Assembly: GCA_018648945.1 (NCBI GenBank)
Contig: JABGQJ010000069.1
Location: forward strand, 1-18,501
Origin: Victivallales bacterium
Lineage (GTDB): Bacteria; Verrucomicrobiota; Lentisphaeria; Oligosphaerales; Lenti-02
Direction of reading: 5' to 3'
DNA: 18,501 nucleotides
Each line of letters begins with the position of its first letter. The first letter of the stretch is position 1. A model generated the notes under the pieces. It was given only the letters and a program-made list of their open reading frames with translations, was not told the DNA's origin and ran no database searches. Position numbers and translations under genes: made by a program. Of this stretch, positions 6,714-14,634 are shown one piece after another.

Positions 6714-7765
6714 GTGAGGCGACACCATCCCCAGCCGAAAGGCACGGCACAGAGACGGTCACCGTACCAGGCGAGCACCTGCGCCTACGCCTTGACCTGT
6801 CCCTCGCCCGACTCTTTCCGGACCATTCGCGCGGGTACTTTCAGCGCTGCATCCGGGAGGGACGCGTGCGCCTGAACGGGCGTCCCGTTCAGCCCAAGAA
6901 GCCGGTCATGCCAGGGAACATCATCGAGATCCGCTGGCCGCAGAAGGAGATCTACGACCTAGTTCCCCAGGAAGTCGATTTCGAGGTGCTGGCCGAGGAC
7001 CGGGACGTCATCGTTATCAACAAGCCTCCCGATCTCGTGGTCCACCCCGCAGAAGGGCACCTGGATGGCACGCTCGTGCACGGGCTTCTCCACTACGACT
7101 ACGATTCCTTCCGCGCGATGATCGATGCCACCATGCGCCCGGGCATCGTCCATCGCCTGGACAAGGACACCTCGGGGGCCATGGTCATCGCCCGGAACCT
7201 CTTTGCCCGGCAGCAGCTCAAGAAGGCCTTCAAGGAACGACTCACCGAGAAGACCTATGTGGCCATCATCCTCGGTGAGTTCGGCGCCGTGACCGGAACC
7301 ATCGAGACCCAGATCGGGCGCCACCCCGTGCGACGGATGAAGATGGCCGTGGTCGAGGAAGGCGGCAAGTACGCCCTCACCAAGTACCGCGTCCTCGGCA
7401 CCAGCCAGGGCTGTTCGCTTATGGAGATCCGCATCTTCACCGGGCGTACGCATCAGATCCGCGTTCACTTCTCCCATCTGCACCACCCGATCATCGGCGA
7501 TTATGTCTATGGCGGCAAGGGCAAACACATCCCCATCGAGGTTCCCCGCCAGATGCTCCATGCCTGGAAACTGGTCTTCCCCCACCCCCGCACCGGCACC
7601 ATGCGCCAGTTCATGGCCCCCATACCGCCCGATTTCCGCCAAGCCCTCGAACAACTCGGCCTGCCGATCCTGAACGGCATGCCCACCCCGATGGGCCCCA
7701 CCATACCCGAAGGCTGGGTTCCACCAGAAGATCTCCCCAGCGATGACGAAGAGGACCAGCAATGA
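6710..7765 (+). CDS. RluA-family pseudouridine synthase (RluD-like)
   Basis: This 351-residue protein has an N-terminal S4 RNA-binding domain (about residues 23-78, with SRGYFQRCIREGRVRLNG). A pseudouridine synthase domain follows. The catalytic Asp is D151 in GIVHRLDKDTSG, and INKPPDLVVHPAEGH (103-117) and GRTHQIRVHF are also family motifs. It should isomerise uridines in structured RNA, most likely 23S rRNA as RluD does, though the exact target cannot be read from sequence. The start at 6710 overlaps the lgt stop by 4 bases. The frame is open further upstream inside lgt to 6620, but S4 family proteins start near the chosen site. A C-terminal tail of about 30 residues is Pro-rich and then acidic (PSDDEEDQQ), which is unusual but not disabling. 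Its stop overlaps the next start as ATGA. Confidence 0.9.
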   Translation: MSEATPSPAERHGTETVTVPGEHLRLRLDLSLARLFPDHSRGYFQRCIREGRVRLNGRPVQPKKPVMPGNIIEIRWPQKEIYDLVPQEVDFEVLAEDRDVIVINKPPDLVVHPAEGHLDGTLVHGLLHYDYDSFRAMIDATMRPGIVHRLDKDTSGAMVIARNLFARQQLKKAFKERLTEKTYVAIILGEFGAVTGTIETQIGRHPVRRMKMAVVEEGGKYALTKYRVLGTSQGCSLMEIRIFTGRTHQIRVHFSHLHHPIIGDYVYGGKGKHIPIEVPRQMLHAWKLVFPHPRTGTMRQFMAPIPPDFRQALEQLGLPILNGMPTPMGPTIPEGWVPPEDLPSDDEEDQQ

Positions 7766-9108
7766 GCCAGGACACTCTCAGAATCGGCGTGGTCGGCGGC
7801 GGCATGTTCTTCGACGACATCATCGGCCCCGCCCTGCGCGACTTCCAGCGCGGTGGCTTCGCCGGAGCCCTCACCAGCATCGGCATGAGCCACTTCGCGC
7901 CCCGGACCGCCGCCATCAAGGTCGAATTCGCCGCCATCGGCACCCGCACGCGCAAGAAAGGCACGGCCGACGCCATCCGCAACGACTTCCTCAACGAGTT
8001 CCCCGACGCCGACCTCACCAGCCACTATGGCGACACCGTCTGGCGCGAGATGATCACCGACCGCAACCTGGACATCCTGGTCGTGGCCGGCCCCGACGAC
8101 ATGCACCACACCGCCATCCTCGACGCCCTCGGAGCCGGGCTCCATGTCATCACCGAGAAGCCCATGTGCCTGCATACGGCCGAGGCCGACGCCGTCGTCG
8201 CAGCCGCCGAGCGGGCCGGACGCATCGTCGCGGTGGACATGCACAAGCGCTACGATCCCTTCATCCGTGACATGATGACCAATTCCCTGCCCGCCTACAA
8301 CCGCATCCACCGCGTGCGGGCCGTGCTCGAAGAACCCCTCGAAGTCGCCACCGAGACCTTCGCCTGGGTGGAGCGCTCCAACCCCTTTGCCTACGTGGGC
8401 TGCCACTGGCTGGATGTGATCGGCCACTACATGGATGTGAAGCCCCGGGCCATCTACGCCACCGGCGAGAAGATGCTGTTGGAGAACTGGGACCGCTACC
8501 GCTACGAGATCGCCATCCTGCGCGGGCAGAATCCCGATGACGCCAAGCGCCACGACAAGATCCACGCCTGGGACTCCCTCAACGTCAACATCACCTACGA
8601 CAACGGCATGCGCGGCGACTTCAACAACACCTGGATCAACCCCGCCGATTTCGAAGGCGCGGTCAACCAGGAGCTCGAAGTCTACGGCGTGCTCGGACGC
8701 GGGCTCGTCGATCAGCAGGACCGGGGCTTCCGCGAAGCCGTCACCGGCGCCGGCAGCCGCACCAAGAACCCCACCTTTGGCGGGCGCATCCGCAACATGG
8801 GTCACCACGCCGAACTATTCGGTTACGGCAAAGCGTCCCTGGCGGCTGGACTCCTGGCCATTGCCCGAGTCAAGTTCCTTGGGGAACCCGCCCAGGGGTT
8901 GGCGGGGTTTTACCCCGAAGCCGCCAGCCAGCGGTCGGTAACCATGGTCATCGAGGCCGCCACGCGCGTGGCCGAACTGAACTACGAGCACTTCCAGGAA
9001 CGCGGCGTGGCCCCCGTCACCGCCGCCTTGACCGACGACACGATCACGATCCTCGATCCCTTCGGCCCAGCCGGGGGGACTGTCATTTACCAACGCAGCA
9101 ACGCCTAG
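7762..9108 (+). CDS. Gfo/Idh/MocA-family NAD(P)-dependent oxidoreductase
   Basis: This 448-residue protein has an N-terminal Rossmann fold starting LRIGVVGGGMF (residues 6-16), so the dinucleotide loop is G-V-V-G-G-G. DILVVAGPDDMHH and the family EKP motif follow (E132-K133-P134, with the Lys normally acting in catalysis). In the C-terminal domain, CHWLDVIGH holds H215, D218 and H222, matching the D-x3-H catalytic pattern of sugar dehydrogenases. Members oxidise or reduce sugars, inositols and related polyols. The substrate is not predictable here. No signal peptide is seen, so it is cytoplasmic, unlike many Tat-exported homologues in PVC bacteria. It is longer than the usual 330-390 residues, with an insertion after the Rossmann start (about 22-50) and a longer C-terminal domain. 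It shares 4 bases with the gene before it. Confidence 0.9.
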   Translation: MSQDTLRIGVVGGGMFFDDIIGPALRDFQRGGFAGALTSIGMSHFAPRTAAIKVEFAAIGTRTRKKGTADAIRNDFLNEFPDADLTSHYGDTVWREMITDRNLDILVVAGPDDMHHTAILDALGAGLHVITEKPMCLHTAEADAVVAAAERAGRIVAVDMHKRYDPFIRDMMTNSLPAYNRIHRVRAVLEEPLEVATETFAWVERSNPFAYVGCHWLDVIGHYMDVKPRAIYATGEKMLLENWDRYRYEIAILRGQNPDDAKRHDKIHAWDSLNVNITYDNGMRGDFNNTWINPADFEGAVNQELEVYGVLGRGLVDQQDRGFREAVTGAGSRTKNPTFGGRIRNMGHHAELFGYGKASLAAGLLAIARVKFLGEPAQGLAGFYPEAASQRSVTMVIEAATRVAELNYEHFQERGVAPVTAALTDDTITILDPFGPAGGTVIYQRSNA

Positions 9109-9124
9109 TCCAGGGGAAAATACC

Positions 9125-12100
9125 ATGACGCATCGCCTGATCATCGCCCTGCTCCTTACCGTCGCCTTCCAGGCCATGGCTCTACCCGACTACAGCAAGG
9201 GCGTGCTCGATGTGGCCAAGGTCATGGCCGAGGCCGCCAAGGTCACGGCGGAGAAGTTCCCCAACTCCGACGACGTGCTGGTCGACGACTATATCGTCCA
9301 CGAGTTTGAGCCCGACGGCACCGCCATCAGCTACGACGAGACCTTCTTCAAGGTACTGACTGAAAAGGGCCGCCGGGGAGCCACCACGCTGAGCCGCCAC
9401 TTCACCCTCCCCTACGGCACCGCCGGCTACACCTTCGTGGAAGTCATCAAGCCCGACGGCACCCGCGTCCCGGTGGACCTCAAGACCAAGAGCAAGGTCA
9501 TGGTCAACCGTTCGCAGATGAGCTCGAACATCTACAACCCGAACTCCAAGGTCCTCCAAGTCACCGTCCCCGAAGTCGCCATCGGCGACACGATCCACTA
9601 CGTGGCCAAGGCCGAGATCGTCAAACCCCGCGTGCCCAATACCTGGAGCGAGCTTGAGGTCTGGGAATACACCAGCCCCATCCAGCACTTCGTATACGAG
9701 GTCCGCGCTCCCAAATCCCAGCCCCTCCGCAACATCGTCCTCAAGGGGGAAATCCCCGGCACGGTCACCCATACCAAGCGCGAGGAAGGCGACCGCATCA
9801 TCTACCGCTGGGAAATCGCCAACGTGCCCCGCATGTACAACGAACCCAACATGCCCCCGCTCTACACGGTCGTGCAACGCCTCCTTATCAGCACAATTCC
9901 CGACTGGAACTACCTCTCCAAATGGTACTGGAAGCTCTCCGAGCCCCACTTCGCCACCACCCCCGCCATGCGCGAGAAGGTGGCCGAGCTGACCAAGGGC
10001 ATCACCGACCGCAAAGAGAAGATCACCGCCATTTTCCGCTTTGTCTCCCAGGAAATCCGCTACATGGGCATCACGACCGAGAAGGAAGCCCCCGGCTACG
10101 AGCCCCACGATGCCAAGGACACCTTCGAGCAACGCCATGGCGTCTGCCGCGACAAGGCCGCCCTGCTCGTCGCCATGCTCCGGGAAGGTGGCTTCAAGGC
10201 CTTCCCAGTGCTCATCCATAACGGTCCCAAGAAGGACGAGGAAGTCCCCCAGCCCTTCTTCAACCACGCCATCTCCGCCGTCAGGAACGACGATGGCAGC
10301 TACATGCTCATGGATTCCACCGACGAGAACACCAAGCGGCTGTTCCCCGCCTACCTCTGCAACCAGAGCTACCTCGTCGCCACCCCCGAAGGCGACGCCC
10401 TCCGCACCAGCGAGATCATCCCCGCCACCGAGAACCTGATGCACGTCACCACCAAGGCCGCCGTCACCGCCGACGGTTCGCTCACCGGTTCGGCCCAGCT
10501 CAAATTCGACGGCATCAACGACAACGCCTACCGGGGCTACTTCTCCCGCATCCGCCCCGAGGACCGCAGCCGACTCTTTGAGTCCGTCGTCAAACGCGTC
10601 GTGGCCGGGGCCAAGCTGACCCAGCTCAGCATCAAGCCCGACGACATGATGGATACGACCAAACCTCTGGCCGTCACCCTCGCCTTCACCGCTGAGAACG
10701 CCATCGTCACCGACGGCACCACCACCATGCTGGCCGTCCCCCGCCTTGGCACCAGCGTCGGCATGGTCAACTTCATTCTGCGTGGGGCTTCGCTCAAGGA
10801 ACGCAAGTACCCCTTCATCAGCGACCTGGCCTGTGGCGTCCGTGAGACCCTAACCCTCGCCGTCGATCCGGCTCTGGGCAAACCCGTCGCCTTGCCCGAA
10901 TACCCGACCATCGATACCCGCACCCTCCTCTGGAAACGCAGCCTGACACCGAACGGCGCTAGCCTCGTCGGCACCGCCGAGTTCCTTATCCGAGCCGTCG
11001 AATTCAGTCCCAAAGAGTACCTGGAACTCAAGGAGACGCTCAAGACTCTCGAGGTCAACGCCAGGAAAAAGCCCATCTTCCTCAAGGCCGAAGGGGCGGC
11101 CAAACCGAAAACCGCCGCCGATGTCCGCGTCCTGAGCGATGAATTCGACTACGACATCGCCGATGCCACCAGCTGGACGCTGACCCGCACGGTCCGCAAA
11201 CAGGTCCTCACCTACAAGGGCAAGAAGGACAGCGGCGAACTCAAGTTCGACTACAACCCCGCCATGGGCGATGCCAAGCTGCTCAGCGCCAGCGTCAAGA
11301 CCGGCGACAAGGTCCAGACCATCAGCGAGAAAGAGATCAATCTGATGGACCAGGGCTGGGTGGCCTCCGCCCCCCGCTACCCCGCTGGCAAGACGCTGGT
11401 CGCCAGCCTGCCCGGCGTCGAGATCGGCAGCATCATCGAGTATACCTACCGCCAGGCCTTCACCAACCGTCCCTTCGTCGCCGCCCGCCTCTCGTTCCGC
11501 GCCCACGACCCCATTGACCGCCGCGTGGTCCGCGTCAAGGCACCCCGCTCCCTGCGTCTGGATACCGAGCTCATCCACGGCGAAGGCCTGACCGTCACCA
11601 AGACGAGGGACGGCAACGCCACCACCTACGAATGGACGGCCACGGAGCAGGCCGCCGTCAAGCAAGAGAATCACCTGCCGCCCTGGTGGAGCTTCAATCC
11701 CACCGTCTTCCTCGGTTCGGGCAACTGGCGCACCTACGCCAAGCAGGTCCGGGGCGCGCTGCTTGCGGCCACCAACGCCGACGAACTGGCCAAGGCGAAG
11801 GCTACCGAACTGCTCGCGACCGCCAAGACCAAGCACGAGCAAGTCATCGCGATCCGCGACTTCGTCGTCAAGAGCATCCGCGGTGCCGGGCCCAGCTTCA
11901 ACAACCTGCCCCTCACCGCCATCGCCAAGGCCGACACGGTCCTCTCCGATGGCTACGGCAACGGCGCCGACCGGGCCGTTCTCCTCTACGCCCTGCTCCG
12001 GCATGCCGGGCTCAAGCCCGAATTCGTCCTCGCCTCCTGGACCCCGAAGGTCAGGGATCTGCGCGAGCAACTCCTCGATCACCCGGCCGCCTATCTCTTC

Positions 12101-12901
12101 CCCGATGTCCTGGTGCGCGTGAAGCTCGCCGGCCAGCAGATCCTGCTGAACGACACCAATCAGTACGCCCCCCTCGGTTCCTTCGCCCACGAAGACCGGG
12201 CCGGCCTCTTCCTCCGCAGCGGGCGCGTCAAGATCCTCGCCCCCGAGGAATCCCTCCGCAACCGCACCGAAAGGGACTACGACCTCACCATCGACGCCAA
12301 GGGCAATGCCACCATCCGCAAGACCACCCGCTACTACGGCGGCAGCCATGGTTCACGCAAGAAGTTCTACGGCGAGCTCCCCCCCGAGGAACGCCGCCGC
12401 CACTTCCAGAAGCTCTTGGCCGGGCTTTCCCAGAGCGCCGAACCCGTCGGCGGCCTCGTAACCGATTTCGCCAGCTACCCCGGGACCGAGACCTACACTG
12501 CCAAGATCGCCAGCTACGCCGTGCGCGATGGGAAATACCTCTACTTCAACCTCCCCGCCATCCACGGCAATCTCTTCGGCCTGCGTGCCGATGAACGCAC
12601 CAACGACTTCTATCAGGGCGGCGACATGGACATCGGTTTCACCACCACAATCCACCTGCCCGAAGGCTTTGCTGCTCCCCTGCTCTCTCCAGAACAGCTC
12701 AACGCGAAGGTCCCTGGTGGTCTCGGCACCGTCTCCGTGCAGCGCGCAACCGGCAAAGACGGCAAAGCGATCATCTTCATCCACACCGCCAAGGTCGCCG
12801 CCGGCGTCATTCCCGCCGACCTCTACCCCGAGCTCTTCGAACTCAACCGCCGCCTTGGCCAAAGCAGCGCCCGCACGGTCCTCCTCCAAGCCACCGAGTA
12901 G
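9125..12901 (+). CDS. Large exported protein: DUF3857-transglutaminase module in tandem, second copy degenerate
   Basis: This 1258-residue protein has a signal peptide (MTHRLIIALLLTVAFQAMA, cut near residue 19). The order is: DUF3857-like beta domain (about 45-235); transglutaminase-like core (about 295-400) with C341 in HGVCRDKA, H381 in FNHAI and D397 in MDSTDE; beta linker (about 430-660); second DUF3857-like domain (about 677-860); second core (about 900-1015); C-terminal beta domain (about 1045-1258). The second core aligns with an offset of about 605 residues but has G947, D994 and N1009 at the catalytic positions, so it should be inactive. Homologous single modules are periplasmic or secreted proteins of mostly unknown role, and the fold includes cysteine peptidases as well as crosslinking enzymes. 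ATG 9125 has AGGGGA 7 bases upstream. It lies 16 bases after the oxidoreductase and is likely in the same operon. Confidence 0.88.
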   Translation: MTHRLIIALLLTVAFQAMALPDYSKGVLDVAKVMAEAAKVTAEKFPNSDDVLVDDYIVHEFEPDGTAISYDETFFKVLTEKGRRGATTLSRHFTLPYGTAGYTFVEVIKPDGTRVPVDLKTKSKVMVNRSQMSSNIYNPNSKVLQVTVPEVAIGDTIHYVAKAEIVKPRVPNTWSELEVWEYTSPIQHFVYEVRAPKSQPLRNIVLKGEIPGTVTHTKREEGDRIIYRWEIANVPRMYNEPNMPPLYTVVQRLLISTIPDWNYLSKWYWKLSEPHFATTPAMREKVAELTKGITDRKEKITAIFRFVSQEIRYMGITTEKEAPGYEPHDAKDTFEQRHGVCRDKAALLVAMLREGGFKAFPVLIHNGPKKDEEVPQPFFNHAISAVRNDDGSYMLMDSTDENTKRLFPAYLCNQSYLVATPEGDALRTSEIIPATENLMHVTTKAAVTADGSLTGSAQLKFDGINDNAYRGYFSRIRPEDRSRLFESVVKRVVAGAKLTQLSIKPDDMMDTTKPLAVTLAFTAENAIVTDGTTTMLAVPRLGTSVGMVNFILRGASLKERKYPFISDLACGVRETLTLAVDPALGKPVALPEYPTIDTRTLLWKRSLTPNGASLVGTAEFLIRAVEFSPKEYLELKETLKTLEVNARKKPIFLKAEGAAKPKTAADVRVLSDEFDYDIADATSWTLTRTVRKQVLTYKGKKDSGELKFDYNPAMGDAKLLSASVKTGDKVQTISEKEINLMDQGWVASAPRYPAGKTLVASLPGVEIGSIIEYTYRQAFTNRPFVAARLSFRAHDPIDRRVVRVKAPRSLRLDTELIHGEGLTVTKTRDGNATTYEWTATEQAAVKQENHLPPWWSFNPTVFLGSGNWRTYAKQVRGALLAATNADELAKAKATELLATAKTKHEQVIAIRDFVVKSIRGAGPSFNNLPLTAIAKADTVLSDGYGNGADRAVLLYALLRHAGLKPEFVLASWTPKVRDLREQLLDHPAAYLFPDVLVRVKLAGQQILLNDTNQYAPLGSFAHEDRAGLFLRSGRVKILAPEESLRNRTERDYDLTIDAKGNATIRKTTRYYGGSHGSRKKFYGELPPEERRRHFQKLLAGLSQSAEPVGGLVTDFASYPGTETYTAKIASYAVRDGKYLYFNLPAIHGNLFGLRADERTNDFYQGGDMDIGFTTTIHLPEGFAAPLLSPEQLNAKVPGGLGTVSVQRATGKDGKAIIFIHTAKVAAGVIPADLYPELFELNRRLGQSSARTVLLQATE

Positions 12902-12902
12902 A

Positions 12903-12966
12903 GCCGAGCAGCAATAGTGATCGCGCGCACGGGGGGGCAGCATGCCGAGCAGCGGTGATTCACCGC
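12903..12966 (+). promoter_or_regulatory. Direct repeat and hairpin in the sulfatase leader
   Basis: GCCGAGCAGC occurs at 12903-12912 and again at 12944-12953, starts 41 bases apart (about four helical turns). Each copy is followed within a few bases by GTGAT. The second copy runs into a perfect hairpin, GCGGTG (12952-12957), loop ATT, CACCGC (12961-12966). This hairpin ends just before the sulfatase ribosome site and could influence translation start. A G7 run lies between at 12931-12937. Confidence 0.4.
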
Positions 12967-12980
12967 GAAAGGAAAGACCG

Positions 12981-14435
12981 ATGCAACGACGCACCTTCCT
13001 TCGTAGGGCGACCGCCACGGCAGCGGCATTGGCTCTGGGCGGCAAGAGTGAGGCAGGGGTGCCTACCAAGAAACCCAACATCGTCTTCATCATGATGGAC
13101 GAGTGGGGTTACTTCGAGTCGTCTGGCATGGGCCACCCCATTCTGGAGACGCCGAACATCGACCGGATGGCGGCGGAGGGGATTCGGTTCACCCAGTTCC
13201 TCGCTGGGGGAAGTGTCTGCGCGCCTACCCGCAGCACCCTCATGACAGGCCAACACACGGGACACACAACCATCCGGTCCAACGGCGGGGGCGCTTCCCT
13301 CTGTGCCGACGATATCACAGTGGCCGATGTCCTCAAGTCTGCTGGCTATGCCGTCGGTGGGTTCGGCAAATGGGGACTGGGAGACGCTGGCACTACGGGG
13401 GTTCCCGAGAAGCACGGGTTCGATACGTTCTTCGGGTACTACCATCAGGTCCACGCCCATTCCTACTACCCGAAGTACCTGCTTCGGAACAGCAAGAAGG
13501 TCGAACTGAAAGGGAACACGGGCGATTTCCATACGGGGGAGACGTTCTCCCACTATCTCATCCACGAGGAGGCCCTGGAGTTCATTCGCACCCATGGGGC
13601 GGCAACCGCGACCCAGAAGAGGCCATTCTTTGCCTACCTTCCCTGGACGCCTCCCCATGGTCACTGGGGCATGCCGGAAGACGATCCCGCATGGCAGAAG
13701 TACCGGGATAGGAAGTGGGATGCCAGAAACCAGAGAGGGAAGCACGATGCGCAGACCTACGCGGCAATGGTCGAGATGGTTGACCGCCAGATTGGCGAGA
13801 TTGTGGATCTCCTGCGGGAACTCAAGATCGAGAAGAACACCATCGTCTTCGTCTGTGGCGACAATGGCGGGCAGCCCTACTTCCAGAACGCGAAGCACCC
13901 GCACGGGTTCCTCGCCCCAAATCTGAACCCCAGAACGGGTGAGCGCTTCAGAGGGGGAAAAGGCAACTTCTACGAAGGGGGGCTGAGGATCCCATTCATC
14001 GTCCGGTGGCCCGGCAAGATCAGGCCTGGCCGGGTGTCCAATCACCTGGGGTACTTCCCAGACATCATGCCCACGCTGGCGGAACTGGCAGGAGTCGTCC
14101 CCCCCACAGATACCGATGGCATTTCCCTGGTGCCCAGCTTGCTCGGCAAAGACATGGCTGGGCACAAGCAAGGGAACCACCAGTACCTGTACTGGGAGGA
14201 TGGGAGGAGCTGTGCCGTGCGGGTGGGAAACTGGAAGGCTGTGCGTCCGAGAAGAAACAGGCCGTTCGAACTATACGATCTCAGTCGGGATCTGGAGGAG
14301 AAGAGCAACGTTGCGGGCAACCATCCTGATATCCTGGAGCAGATACGCAGCATCGTGGAGAAAGCGCATACGCCTCCCCGCCGAGGCAAAGTCCTTGACG
14401 CTTCACTGGGTTTCAAGGGGCACAAGAAGGACTAG
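12981..14435 (+). CDS. Tat-exported type I sulfatase (arylsulfatase A-like)
   Basis: This 484-residue protein starts with a twin-arginine signal (MQRRTFLRR then an Ala-rich stretch, ending near residue 26). ATG 12981 was chosen over the in-frame ATG at 12942. An AAAGGA site lies 7 bases before it, and it places the RR motif at the terminus. The formylglycine signature is C80-A-P-T-R84, so Cys80 must be oxidised by a maturation enzyme not seen in this window. Metal-site residues visible are D40-E41 (usually two Asp) and D294-N295 in CGDNGG. The K-W motif is GKWGLG at 129-134, with Gly where classical sulfatases have His (GKWHLG). GGKGNFYEGG is the late conserved block. It should remove sulfate esters from a polysaccharide or related compound in the periplasm. 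The substrate is unknown. Codon use appears less C-ended than in the preceding gene, and it lies next to a GH5-like gene. Confidence 0.93.
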   Translation: MQRRTFLRRATATAAALALGGKSEAGVPTKKPNIVFIMMDEWGYFESSGMGHPILETPNIDRMAAEGIRFTQFLAGGSVCAPTRSTLMTGQHTGHTTIRSNGGGASLCADDITVADVLKSAGYAVGGFGKWGLGDAGTTGVPEKHGFDTFFGYYHQVHAHSYYPKYLLRNSKKVELKGNTGDFHTGETFSHYLIHEEALEFIRTHGAATATQKRPFFAYLPWTPPHGHWGMPEDDPAWQKYRDRKWDARNQRGKHDAQTYAAMVEMVDRQIGEIVDLLRELKIEKNTIVFVCGDNGGQPYFQNAKHPHGFLAPNLNPRTGERFRGGKGNFYEGGLRIPFIVRWPGKIRPGRVSNHLGYFPDIMPTLAELAGVVPPTDTDGISLVPSLLGKDMAGHKQGNHQYLYWEDGRSCAVRVGNWKAVRPRRNRPFELYDLSRDLEEKSNVAGNHPDILEQIRSIVEKAHTPPRRGKVLDASLGFKGHKKD

Positions 14436-14452
14436 CGGGAAGGCATGATGAT

Positions 14453-14519
14453 GCAGATGGCCCGGGTTCAGCACGACTGAAAGAGTAAGTACGGGGATTG
14501 TCCAGAACCCGGCATCTGC
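14453..14519 (+). repeat. Long inverted repeat between sulfatase and glycoside hydrolase genes
   Basis: GCAGATGGCCCGGGTTC (14453-14469) and GAACCCGGCATCTGC (14505-14519) are inverted copies. All 15 bases of the right arm pair with the left arm, which has two extra bases (GC) bulged out. The 35-base interior has no further pairing that I can see. It begins 18 bases after the sulfatase stop. It may be a terminator-like stem, a REP/MITE-type element or an RNA-processing site. No transposase or target duplication is visible. Confidence 0.6.
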
Positions 14520-14634
14520 TGCGGAAGGAAACACCACTCCCCCGTCCACTGGTGCGAAGCAGCAACCCCGCTCTCTGCGCGAACCGATCCGACCCATTCG
14601 CCCGATCTCCCGCCCTCCCCCAAGGACCACCCGC

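Noticed and set aside
7507..8808. 433-codon minus-strand open frame across the pseudouridine synthase and oxidoreductase genes
   Set aside because: It spans the junction of two well-supported plus-strand genes and its product has no recognisable motif.
10850..12349. 499-codon minus-strand open frame opposite the transglutaminase gene
   Set aside because: Same cause: a shadow frame with Gly/Asp/Val-rich composition and no recognisable domain, opposite a protein with strong family motifs.
12942..12980. Upstream ATG at 12942 for the sulfatase
   Set aside because: The ATG at 12981 has a well-placed AAAGGA site and puts the twin-arginine motif at the terminus; the upstream stretch includes the leader hairpin.
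14436..14634. Insertion sequence remnant in the sulfatase-GH spacer
   Set aside because: There is an inverted repeat but no transposase fragment, no target-site duplication and no second copy in the window, so I list it only as a repeat.
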